Of a stretch of 64,000 nucleotides of DNA, positions 57,310 through 64,000 are shown in pieces (position 1 is the first letter of the stretch; every line of letters begins with the position of its first letter). Position numbers and translations under genes: made by a program. The notes under the pieces are model-generated. The model worked only from the letters and a program-made list of their open reading frames with translations, was not told where the DNA came from and made no database searches. The stretch spans positions 1 to 64,000 of the forward strand of contig NZ_FRAC01000023.1 of assembly GCF_900142215.1 (NCBI RefSeq), given 5' to 3'. The DNA comes from Anaerocolumna jejuensis DSM 15929 (GTDB lineage Bacteria > Bacillota > Clostridia > Lachnospirales > Lachnospiraceae).

Positions 57310-57332
57310 TGAAAAATGCGCTGCATTTTTCA
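57310..57332. repeat. Palindrome of the TGAAAAAT family after the amylase gene
   Basis: TGAAAAATGC (57310-57319) and GCATTTTTCA (57323-57332) flank a 3-nt loop. It begins 10 bp after the amylase stop codon and has no T run of its own; a real terminator follows at 57364. Confidence 0.65.
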
Positions 57333-57363
57333 TCTTACTGTCTGAACAGTTTCCTAATATAAA

Positions 57364-57410
57364 AACCCTGTATGAAAGATGTTGATTTTCCTATCATACA
57401 GGGTTCTTTG
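57364..57410 (+). terminator. Intrinsic terminator after the amylase gene
   Basis: AACCCTGTATGA (57364-57375) pairs with TCATACAGGGTT (57394-57405), followed by CTTT. Confidence 0.7.
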
Positions 57411-57502
57411 CAATTTAATAAACAGCATGACATATCAGCCATGCTGTTACCATAAAATATTTTGTCTCATCTGATTTCCTCTTACGTCCTAAAATTATGT
57501 TT

Positions 57503-57724
57503 CTAGATGGCACTGTATTCATCATCCATTATTTTTGCCTGTTTTAAGAGAAATTTATATCTTTTTTGGACAGCATTCACTTCATAAATATAGCAGTCGA
57601 TTAAATCAGGATCTACCACATTCTCAAAATTGGAATAAGCTGATTCCAGAGCAAGCTTTGTCATTTGGATTTCATTTAACAGTGCTTCGTAATCTTGCCT
57701 TTTTCTTTTTGCAAATAATTTCAT
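57503..57724 (-). CDS. DUF2508 family protein (YaaL-like)
   Basis: A 73-aa, charged, probably helical cytoplasmic protein: MKLFAKRKRQDYEALLNEIQ, then VVDPDLIDCYIYEVNAVQKRY. The pattern of an N-terminal basic segment followed by two helices and the DPDLID motif fits DUF2508. In Bacillus the equivalent gene yaaL lies next to bofA on the same strand; here bofA is also the neighbour but divergent. GGAG precedes the ATG. Function unknown, perhaps linked to sporulation. Confidence 0.85.
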   Translation of the reverse strand: MKLFAKRKRQDYEALLNEIQMTKLALESAYSNFENVVDPDLIDCYIYEVNAVQKRYKFLLKQAKIMDDEYSAI

Positions 57725-57847
57725 AATTGCTCCATTCCGCCCTTTTACGGCTTATATAAGAAATAGGTTATTTATAGTATAGTCAGGGAATTACCAGAAT
57801 ATACTACATTAGATAGAAAAATATGCTAATTTACAGAAAGGAATTGT

Positions 57848-58126
57848 ATGGAGACGAAGTGGTATTTTCTGGCGGCTATTTTGGCGGTCTGTGTCTTTTT
57901 GCTGATAATTGGCTTTTTAAAAAGCCGCTATGACCTTGTGGTAAACTTTATTCTCAGGATATGCCTTGGCTTGCTTGGAATTTATCTTCTTAATACAATT
58001 TTAGCAAGCAGCCATATTACTCTGGGAGTTGGGGTTAACAGCCTGAATGCACTTGTAGTGGGGCTGTTGGGAATGCCGGGCTTTTTATTGCTGTATGGAA
58101 CAGCGGCATACTTTTATTTTACATAG
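57848..58126 (+). CDS. bofA: Pro-sigma-K processing inhibitor BofA family protein
   Basis: A 92-aa membrane protein with three hydrophobic segments (YFLAAILAVCVFLLIIGFL; VNFILRICLGLLGIYLLNTI; and the C-terminal ALVVGLLGMPGFLLLYGTA). NSLNALVVGLLGMPGFLLL is the signature end of BofA proteins, which hold the sigma-K protease inactive in the forespore outer membrane until signalled. AAAGGA precedes the ATG. Its presence argues for a sporulating host. Confidence 0.9.
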   Translation: METKWYFLAAILAVCVFLLIIGFLKSRYDLVVNFILRICLGLLGIYLLNTILASSHITLGVGVNSLNALVVGLLGMPGFLLLYGTAAYFYFT

Positions 58127-58249
58127 CCTTTGGCCCCTATGAATATATGATATCTGAATGCGTCAGGAGAAGAGACAGGTAAAAACTTACAAAGATTTGC
58201 AGGAATTTTATGTAAAGTAATGAAATTGCCTCTCTTTGGGTTTCTTTAG

Positions 58250-58279
58250 TTGACAAAATAATACAAGCTGGTGTAAGAT
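58250..58279 (+). promoter_or_regulatory. Promoter of the Tad pilus operon
   Basis: TTGACA (58250-58255), 18 bp, TAAGAT (58274-58279), with the prepilin peptidase gene starting about 25 bp later. Confidence 0.6.
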
Positions 58280-58303
58280 GGGGACATCTTATAAAGCAAA
58301 GAG

Positions 58304-58885
58304 GTGAAGTCTATCGACTATAAGTTCCTTTGTATTATCTTTCTTCTCCTGGCAGCAGTAAGAGAGGATTTTAAGTCTTATAAGATACCGAATTACCTGA
58401 TAGTTACAGGCATTACAGCAAGTTTTGTGCTGCATATGGCAGAACATGGTTTCTTAAGTATCTTATTCTGGGTTCCGGGAATTTTTCTTCCCTTCCTTCT
58501 TCTTTTTCCCCTGTTTGTTATCCGAGTGGTAGGCGCCGGTGATATTAAACTGTTTTGCGTTATTGGAGGCTTTTATGGCGCGGAATTTGCTATCCGGACA
58601 ATCCTTTCATCCTTTCTGGCAGCAGCTGTATTTTCTATTATCTATATTATTCGAAAAAAACAAATCCAAAAGAGATTTCTTGTATTAAAAAACTACATAT
58701 TAAAACTATACCTGGCAAAAAACATGAGAGAAAAGGAGCCTCATTGGTATCATTATTATGACAGGAATACGGATAAAGGCGAGGGAATTATACATTTTTC
58801 AGTTTCCATCCTTACCGGGTTCGTGGCAGTGGATATCTTGGCGGTCTATTTTCCGGGCATTTATTATTTCTCAACTTTTTTGTAG
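58304..58885 (+). CDS. tadV: Prepilin peptidase, TadV/CpaA type (A24 family)
   Basis: A 193-aa membrane aspartic protease that would process Flp prepilin. The two catalytic Asp are in REDFKSYKIPNYL and GAGDIKLF. There are about five hydrophobic segments, and a basic cytoplasmic loop at about residues 115-165 is longer than usual. Start: GTG 58304 overlaps its Shine-Dalgarno AGAGGTG, while ATC 58313 is at ideal distance, so the true start may be ATC. It heads the Tad operon: tadZ starts 24 bp after its stop. Confidence 0.9.
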   Translation: MKSIDYKFLCIIFLLLAAVREDFKSYKIPNYLIVTGITASFVLHMAEHGFLSILFWVPGIFLPFLLLFPLFVIRVVGAGDIKLFCVIGGFYGAEFAIRTILSSFLAAAVFSIIYIIRKKQIQKRFLVLKNYILKLYLAKNMREKEPHWYHYYDRNTDKGEGIIHFSVSILTGFVAVDILAVYFPGIYYFSTFL

Positions 58886-58909
58886 GCATTCTTTCGGGAA
58901 GGAGACAAA

Positions 58910-59866
58910 TTGTATAAGACACTTGCAATCTTTGACAAGGATGCAGAGTATTTAAGACATCTTGCAGATTATTTAAAAACCAAGGCTCCCGGACTCTTCC
59001 AGGTTAAGTTGTTTACAAAGGAGGAGGCCTTAAAGGAATTTTTAAAGGAGGAAGGGGTAGATATTCTGCTTTTAGCGGAAGAAACGCCGGAGGCTGATAG
59101 TATGGCGGCGTACTGTATCCATCTGATACTCCTTGTCCAGACACCTGAGCAGGAAAAAAAGCTTTCACCCAATGCAATATATAAATACCAGCCAGGTGAG
59201 GCTATCCTTAAGGAATTAAGAAAGCGGCTGCCGGAAGATGCCTTAAGAAATACAGGGCAGCAATCTTTTCAAAAGGAAATAATCAGTATCCTGTCTTTAA
59301 ATCCTGGCAAAGTAAGCCAAGGCTTTTCCTTAGCCCTGTGGGATGAAAAATGCAGGGAAAATCGGACTCTATTTACTACTCTTCTAGCCTATCCTCTTCT
59401 AAAGGAATTAAGAATTCAGGAGGGGGAAACAGGCTTATCGGAACTTATTTATTATCTGAAACAGAATTCATCGGGACTACCCCAAAAATTAAAGGAATAT
59501 GTACAGCGAAGGGAGGGCTTTGAATATATCAAAGGGGTTTCCTTTGGCACGGACCTTAATGAATTGACAGCAGAGGATGTGAGCAGCTGGTTTTCAATTC
59601 TTTTGCAGTGGGAGTACGATACGGTTATTTTTGAGATTGGTACTCTTACACAGGCTTCCCTCAAGGTACTTGCGGAAAGCTCTGTTATTTACCTGGTATC
59701 AGAGGAGGACAGGCTATGGGAAGAACAGCTTAAAAGCTTTTTACAGCAGCTGAAATGGGCCGGCTGGGAAGATCTCCTTGACAAGATTGTAAGGGTCACG
59801 CCGGACAGGGAGCAGATTACCGCTTTTGAAGGCTGCCTTCTTATGGGACTTAAGGAGGGAGAGTGA
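58910..59866 (+). CDS. tadZ: Degenerate TadZ/CpaE-like pilus assembly protein
   Basis: A 318-aa cytoplasmic protein in the TadZ position. Residues 1-105 look like an atypical receiver domain (YKTLAIFDKDAEYLRHLADY, VDILLLAEETPE). The rest resembles the MinD/ParA-like ATPase domain of CpaE but has no P-loop: where GGxGKS is expected there is SILSLNPGKVSQGFSLAL. TadZ normally places the pilus machine at the pole; such ATP-site loss is known in the family. It starts with TTG 58910 after GGAAGGAG and overlaps tadA by 4 bp. The assignment rests partly on context. Confidence 0.75.
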   Translation: MYKTLAIFDKDAEYLRHLADYLKTKAPGLFQVKLFTKEEALKEFLKEEGVDILLLAEETPEADSMAAYCIHLILLVQTPEQEKKLSPNAIYKYQPGEAILKELRKRLPEDALRNTGQQSFQKEIISILSLNPGKVSQGFSLALWDEKCRENRTLFTTLLAYPLLKELRIQEGETGLSELIYYLKQNSSGLPQKLKEYVQRREGFEYIKGVSFGTDLNELTAEDVSSWFSILLQWEYDTVIFEIGTLTQASLKVLAESSVIYLVSEEDRLWEEQLKSFLQQLKWAGWEDLLDKIVRVTPDREQITAFEGCLLMGLKEGE

Positions 59867-61095
59867 AAAGACAGGAGATCATAGAAGAAGTAAGAAACAG
59901 GATTGATTTAACCAGAGAAATAGAGGATGAGGAAATTCTAGAGGCTGTGGATGAACTGCTCCTTCGGAAGGGCAGAGAGGAATTTATTACCCTAAAGGAG
60001 AAAAATGAGCTAAGGAAGGAAGTATTTAACTCAATCCGAAGACTGGATGTACTCCAGGAGCTGATAGAAGACCCTCAGATTACGGAAATCATGATCAATG
60101 GTTATCAAAATATCTTCGTGGAAAAGGCCGGAGCAATCTTTCCCTGGAAGAAGCAGTTTGATTCTGAAAAAAAGCTGGAGGATATTGTACAGCAAATAGT
60201 TGCGAAAACAAATCGTATTGTGAACGAGGCCAATCCTATTGTGGACACCCGCCTGAAGGATGGCTCAAGAGTAAATATCGTACTTCCGCCCATATCGCTG
60301 GAAGGCCCCGTCATAACCATCCGTAAGTTCCCCGAAAAGCCCATTACCATGGAGCAGCTGATACAGATTGGTTCCGTAACGGAGGAAGCTGCTATGTTTT
60401 TAAAGAAGCTTGTACAGGCCGGGTACAATATCTTTATCAGCGGAGGCACCGGCTCCGGCAAGACTACTTTCTTAAATGTATTGTCCGGATATATTCCCTC
60501 TGATGAAAGAGTGATTACCATAGAGGATTCTGCGGAGCTGCAGCTTAAAAATATTCCCAATCTGGTAAGGCTTGAGGTAAGAAATGCCAATGTAGAGGGA
60601 AAAAATGAGGTAAGCATCCGACAGCTTATTAAGACCAGCCTTCGTATGAGGCCAAATAGAATTATTTTGGGAGAAGTAAGGGACGGAGCAGCCCTTGACC
60701 TGCTTCAGGCCATGAACAGCGGACATGACGGTTCCCTTTCTACCGGGCACGCTAATTCAACAGCCGATATGCTAAGCAGACTGGAAACCCTGGTATTAAT
60801 GGGAGCGGATATCCCTCTCATGGCAGTCAGGCAACAGGCCGCCTCGGCAATTGATATTATGATACACCTTGGAAGACTGAGAGACAGGTCCAGAAAGGTT
60901 CTTGAGATTACGGAGGTGCTGAATATGAAAGAAGGAGAGATACAGTTAAACAGGCTCTATGCTTTTGAGGAGACCGGCGAAGACGGAAGGGGAAGAGTCC
61001 TTGGCGGCTTAAAAGCTACCGGTAATGCTCTTAAGAATCAGGATAAATTAAAAGCTGCCGGGCTTTCGTATGGGGCTGCTATGCAAGTAAAGTAA
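59863..61095 (+). CDS. tadA: Pilus assembly ATPase TadA/CpaF
   Basis: A 410-aa hexameric secretion ATPase that powers Flp pilus extension. The N-terminal helical domain (about 1-70) precedes TEIMINGYQNIFVEKAG and the NTPase core: Walker A GGTGSGKTT with K200, the Asp box (ITIEDSAELQL), Walker B RIILGEVRDGAALDLL, and the His box STGHANS. GTG start at 59863 after GGAGGGA, overlapping tadZ by 4 bp. A TGAAAAAT-family palindrome follows its stop. Confidence 0.96.
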   Translation: MKRQEIIEEVRNRIDLTREIEDEEILEAVDELLLRKGREEFITLKEKNELRKEVFNSIRRLDVLQELIEDPQITEIMINGYQNIFVEKAGAIFPWKKQFDSEKKLEDIVQQIVAKTNRIVNEANPIVDTRLKDGSRVNIVLPPISLEGPVITIRKFPEKPITMEQLIQIGSVTEEAAMFLKKLVQAGYNIFISGGTGSGKTTFLNVLSGYIPSDERVITIEDSAELQLKNIPNLVRLEVRNANVEGKNEVSIRQLIKTSLRMRPNRIILGEVRDGAALDLLQAMNSGHDGSLSTGHANSTADMLSRLETLVLMGADIPLMAVRQQAASAIDIMIHLGRLRDRSRKVLEITEVLNMKEGEIQLNRLYAFEETGEDGRGRVLGGLKATGNALKNQDKLKAAGLSYGAAMQVK

Positions 61096-61114
61096 AGCTA
61101 GTGGAGAGACAGAT

Positions 61115-61140
61115 TGAAAAATGAGATACATTTTTCATAT
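61115..61140 (+). repeat. TGAAAAAT-family palindrome after tadA, possible terminator
   Basis: TGAAAAATG (61115-61123) and CATTTTTCA (61129-61137) flank a 5-nt loop, followed by TATTTTTATTT. The AT-rich stem and the T tail could give weak termination between tadA and tadB. Confidence 0.55.
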
Positions 61141-61312
61141 TTTTATTTAAGCAGTATCGCAAGCAGGCTTGGGATATGCATGAATATTAAAATGAAATAG
61201 ATTAGGATAAGGAAAACAGCAGGGAAAAGGGGTAAGTAAAAAAAGAGTTAAATAAACAATACTGACAGACAAAACAGGCCAGCCAGGCCGGATGAAAAGG
61301 AGAGGTATCGGG

Positions 61313-62056
61313 GTGATAGATGACTATAATAAATATCAATACAGTAAAAAGGAGCTTTCTGCGTTAACTTTCCAGGGAACTTTTCTTTGTATCATCTTTG
61401 GATTTCTTTTTTACAACAGTCTTATTGGAATTCTCATACTTCTCCCACTTATTATTGTTTTTGTGAAAGGTAAAAAGGATGATTTTATCAGTAAGAGGAA
61501 ATGGCAGCTGAACTCGGAGTTTAAGGATGCGCTCTCAAGTCTTATTGCAGCTTTAAATGCAGGCTACTCGGTTGAAAATGCCTTTTATCAGGCAGTGGTT
61601 GACTTAAGACAGATGTATGGAGAGGATTCTTTGATTGTGGGAGAGTTCAGCGGAATTTTAAAAAAGCTGCATATGAATCAGAACACAGAGGATATTTTAA
61701 GTGACCTGGGAGAAAGGAGCAATGTGGAGGATATTAAGAATTTTGCAGAGGTATTTCGTACAGCGAAACGAACGGGCGGTGACATTATCCGTATTATGCG
61801 GAGTACGGAAAAAACCATAAGTGATAAGATTGAGGTTGAAAAGGAGATTCAGACCCTGATTTCAGGAAAACGGCTGGAAGCTAAGGTTATGAATATCATG
61901 CCCTGTGGGATTATCTGCTATTTAAGGATTACTTCACCGGGGTTTCTTGCTCCTCTCTATGGAAACATTGCGGGGGTGTTTATGATGACAGCTGCACTGG
62001 CTGTTTATTATGTAATTACCCGGGTCACAAAGAAGCTGACCGACATACGGGTATAG
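61313..62056 (+). CDS. tadB: Type II secretion F-domain pilus protein TadB
   Basis: A 247-aa inner-membrane platform protein. Two N-terminal hydrophobic segments (LTFQGTFLCIIFGFLFYNSL; IGILILLPLIIVFV) are followed by the T2SSF domain (FKDALSSLIAALNAGYSVENAF ... RTAKRTGGDIIRIM) and C-terminal helices. GGAGAGG 8-9 nt before GTG 61313 suggests that start; an in-frame ATG at 61292 lacks a ribosome binding site. It sits 217 bp after tadA, separated by the palindrome. Confidence 0.88.
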   Translation: MIDDYNKYQYSKKELSALTFQGTFLCIIFGFLFYNSLIGILILLPLIIVFVKGKKDDFISKRKWQLNSEFKDALSSLIAALNAGYSVENAFYQAVVDLRQMYGEDSLIVGEFSGILKKLHMNQNTEDILSDLGERSNVEDIKNFAEVFRTAKRTGGDIIRIMRSTEKTISDKIEVEKEIQTLISGKRLEAKVMNIMPCGIICYLRITSPGFLAPLYGNIAGVFMMTAALAVYYVITRVTKKLTDIRV

Positions 62057-62078
62057 CTGCTTTAGAAAGGAGGTTGTC

Positions 62079-63578
62079 ATGGTAATTATTCTGAGTGTAA
62101 TAATCATCCTATTTCTCTTCCTGATGATATCAGTAAGAAATTATGAAAAAGAGCTTGTCAGCTCTCTTATAAAAAAAGAACACCCACTGCTGTTTTTATA
62201 CCCTTTAACATTTTTTCTGATGGATAAAGCAGACGGCTTTCTGAAAAAGAGCAAAATAATTCCCTCAAAGGCTATAAAATCCCTTGGAAATGAGAAATTA
62301 CAGGGAAATTTAAAATCCCTGCATATTGGAGAAAATCTGGAAAGAGCAGTACGCATACACAGAGGCAGAAAGCTTGCCCTGGCTCTTTTCATGTTTATTC
62401 TGTTTGATGCTATGGCTTTTCTTGGCGGACTCAATCAGGAGGGCGGTAAACTAATCGAGGGGAAATACCTTCAAAGGCCATCCTGGAAGGAAGAGGACAC
62501 CTCTGCCACGTTAACGGCCCTGATGAAGGATACTGCCGGAAAACTATTTCAAAAAGAGCTTAAAGTGCCTGTTTCTGCGGAATGTCTTACAGGAGAAGAG
62601 ATAGAAAAGGAATTTGATAAGGCAATTGCTTATCTTGATAAGAATACCCTTCAAAATAACAAATCCGCTGAGCTTATCTATTCTTCCCTGGAATTTCCAA
62701 AGAAAATTCCAGATACGAAGATCAAGGTAAACTGGTCCAGCAGTGATATGGAAATACTTGAAAATGATGGAACGGTACATAACGAAGAGCTGGAAGGGAA
62801 GAAGCTTATAGAGGTTACAGCGAAACTGGCCTTACAGGACAGGAGTATGACCTTTACCAGGGCATATATGGTACAGCCAAAGATTTATACAAAGGAAGAA
62901 AAGGCAGTAAAAGAACTGGAAAATACCTTAAGGGATGAGGATGAAACCAGCAGGAACCAAAGACGCTTTAATTTGCCGGGGAGTATTTTCGGCTATGCTG
63001 TCAGCTGGCAGGAAAAAAAGGATAGTATGGCAATTAAATTGTTCCTGCTTGGCCTGGTGGCAGCAGGTTTCAGTAGTCCTTTGACAAACAGGGAGGTATC
63101 CCAAAAAGCAGAGAAAAGAAAAAGGGAACTGTTACTTGATTATCCGGAAATAATCAATAAGTTCTTACTCCTTGTAAATGCAGGAATGTCCATATCCAAT
63201 GCATGGGTTAAAATCACAGAGGATTACCGGAAAAAGAACGGAGATAAACGGTATGCCTTTGAAGAAATGGAATTTACGGTAAAGGAGCTTAAGATGGGAG
63301 TATCAGAAAGTACGGCTTATGAAGAATTCGGAAGGCGGATTAAGCTGATGCCTTATCTCAGGTTTAGTACCCTTTTAACTCAAAATATCCAAAAGGGTTC
63401 TCCGGATTTTATAAGAATACTGGAGGAGGAGACCCTTAAGGCCTTTGAGGAAAGAAAGGAAGCGGCCAAAAAGGCCGGAGAGGAAGCAGGTACCAAGCTG
63501 CTGATTCCCATGGTGATAATGCTTGTTTTAGTTATGGCAATCATATTGGTTCCGGCTTTGTCCTCCTTTCAGCTATAG
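62079..63578 (+). CDS. tadC: TadC-like pilus platform protein with Ig-like insert
   Basis: A 499-aa protein, clearly longer than ordinary TadC (about 300). There is an N-terminal helix (VIILSVIIILFLFLMISV), a second helix at about 107-121 (LALALFMFILFDAMAFL), then an insert of about 170 residues that would face outside: ECLTGEEIEKEFDKAIAYLD, then VNWSSSDMEILENDGTV and EVTAKLALQDRSMTFTRAYM. This WSSSD...DGTV pattern is that of atrophied bacterial Ig-like (aBig_2) domains. After a helix near 323-337 comes the T2SSF core (LLLVNAGMSISNAWVKITED) and a final helix. AAAGGAGG precedes the ATG. Confidence 0.82.
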   Translation: MVIILSVIIILFLFLMISVRNYEKELVSSLIKKEHPLLFLYPLTFFLMDKADGFLKKSKIIPSKAIKSLGNEKLQGNLKSLHIGENLERAVRIHRGRKLALALFMFILFDAMAFLGGLNQEGGKLIEGKYLQRPSWKEEDTSATLTALMKDTAGKLFQKELKVPVSAECLTGEEIEKEFDKAIAYLDKNTLQNNKSAELIYSSLEFPKKIPDTKIKVNWSSSDMEILENDGTVHNEELEGKKLIEVTAKLALQDRSMTFTRAYMVQPKIYTKEEKAVKELENTLRDEDETSRNQRRFNLPGSIFGYAVSWQEKKDSMAIKLFLLGLVAAGFSSPLTNREVSQKAEKRKRELLLDYPEIINKFLLLVNAGMSISNAWVKITEDYRKKNGDKRYAFEEMEFTVKELKMGVSESTAYEEFGRRIKLMPYLRFSTLLTQNIQKGSPDFIRILEEETLKAFEERKEAAKKAGEEAGTKLLIPMVIMLVLVMAIILVPALSSFQL

Positions 63579-63615
63579 GATGTTTATAAATACCGGAACA
63601 GGAAAGGAAGCGAGT

Positions 63616-63783
63616 ATGAAACTATTAAAGGAATTTTTAAGTGAAGAAGATGGCATAGGTGTAGTAGAGGTAGTATTAATCCTGGTGGTACTGATTGGAC
63701 TTGTAATAATTTTCAGAGACGGTATTACAGGAATCCTCAGTAATATTATTAAACGAATTAAAACAGATAGTGACAGCGTTTAA
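63616..63783 (+). CDS. flp: Flp-type (type IVb) pilin
   Basis: A 55-aa prepilin. After a short leader (MKLLKEFLSEEDG) the cleavage site G/IGVVEV places Glu at mature position 5, as in Flp pilins processed by TadV. The single hydrophobic helix is VVLILVVLIGLVIIF, and the short tail is RDGITGILSNIIKRIKTDS. GGAAAGGAAG precedes ATG 63616; an in-frame ATG at 63580 overlaps the end of tadC and is unlikely. It is the probable pilus subunit of this locus. Confidence 0.88.
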   Translation: MKLLKEFLSEEDGIGVVEVVLILVVLIGLVIIFRDGITGILSNIIKRIKTDSDSV

Positions 63784-63795
63784 AGAAGTATGTAA

Positions 63796-64000
63796 GGAGA
63801 GTGTGAAAATTAAAAAGCAATTTTCACACACAAGATTGAGCCTGCGAAATCCTCGGCTCAATCTTGCGGCGCGTTGGAAAGGCATGGCGGAGAGTGTGAA
63901 AATTAAAAAGCAATTTTCACACACAAGATTGAGCCTGCGAAATCCTCGGCTCAATCTTGCGGCGCGTTGGAAAGGCATGGCGGAGAGTGTGAAAATTAAA
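63796..64000. repeat. 93-bp tandem repeat, cut by the window edge
   Basis: Units begin at 63796, 63889 and 63982 with identical sequence over two full copies and the visible part of a third. Each unit contains two perfect inverted repeats: GTGTGAAAATT/AATTTTCACAC (63801-63829 in unit 1) and CAAGATTGAGCC/GGCTCAATCTTG (63831-63866), then a GC-rich joint (GCGGCGCGTTGG). The period is a multiple of three, so a minus-strand frame reads through repeated 31-aa units, but no ribosome binding site or family match supports a gene. Confidence 0.9.

Noticed and set aside
63676..63978. 100-codon minus-strand ORF with two identical 31-aa units
   Set aside because: It exists only because the 93-bp repeat period is divisible by three. 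No ribosome binding site, no family match, and it runs antisense through the flp gene.
63796..64000. Possible CRISPR array
   Set aside because: The whole 93-bp unit is repeated without unique spacers, so it is a tandem repeat.

Overview
This window looks like a chromosomal segment from a motile, probably spore-forming member of the Lachnospiraceae (Firmicutes), somewhere near the Lachnoclostridium/Anaerocolumna/Lacrimispora group. That placement is inferred from gene content, not from a search. The support is moderate-to-low GC, strong AGGAGG-type ribosome binding sites, YesM/YesN- and Lpl-type sugar loci, a BofA homologue, Clostridia-type flagellin genes and a Tad pilus locus. There are no phage or transposase genes. 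Almost everything is chromosomal housekeeping or carbohydrate metabolism.

Layout. 1-1030: 3' end of a 23S rRNA gene followed by seven tRNAs (Asp, Val, Thr, Tyr, fMet, Phe, Lys) and a terminator, with no 5S gene. 1.9-6 kb: an NADPH dehydrogenase of the old yellow enzyme family and a transaldolase-transketolase pair. 6.2-8.4 kb: an OmpR-type two-component system. 8.5-19 kb: a sugar-use locus with a GH2 glycosidase divergent from an Lpl-type ABC importer and its YesM/YesN sensor-regulator pair. 19-22.9 kb: a heterodimeric ABC exporter preceded by a previously unlisted 26-codon leader peptide and an intrinsic terminator, an arrangement like bmrB-bmrCD. 22.9-23.2 kb: about 300 bp of degenerate 11-bp tandem repeats. 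23.3-26.3 kb: an Rrf2-family regulator overlapping a YhgE/Pip membrane protein. 26.6-27.5 kb: a small alarmone synthetase. 27.7-32.5 kb: an AraC regulator divergent from a beta-glucoside PTS operon (EIIBC, GH1, separate EIIA).

32.6-39.8 kb: an S1-domain protein and a TIGR03826-like flagellar-region protein on the minus strand; a sigma-factor-like protein lacking the promoter-reading regions, with a DUF3810 protein; a small AT-rich patch with hypothetical genes, including a 55-aa ORF resembling the C-terminal winged helix of its neighbour; and an M18 aminopeptidase. 39.8-45.9 kb: a strongly promoted, structured, apparently free-standing RNA, then a flagellar unit of a 1117-aa DUF6240/FliK-like protein, flagellin and FliS. 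45.9-57.3 kb: a LacI-controlled maltodextrin/glycogen locus (malQ, glgP, malEFG-type importer, lipoprotein GH13 amylase). 57.5-58.1 kb: DUF2508 and bofA, divergent. 58.3 kb to the end: a Tad/Flp pilus locus (tadV, degenerate tadZ, tadA, tadB, an unusual tadC, flp pilin), running into a 93-bp tandem repeat that is cut by the window edge.

How it fits together: the locus is geared to oligosaccharide capture (three importer systems with matched hydrolases and regulators), with the non-oxidative pentose phosphate branch, motility, pili and stress signalling around it. The most unusual points are the leader-peptide attenuator of the exporter, the 11-bp phased repeat array, the unassigned structured RNA upstream of the flagellin unit, the sigma-like protein without regions 2.4 and 4, the Ig-like insert in TadC, and the repeated 3' palindromes and 93-bp repeats in the last 9 kb.
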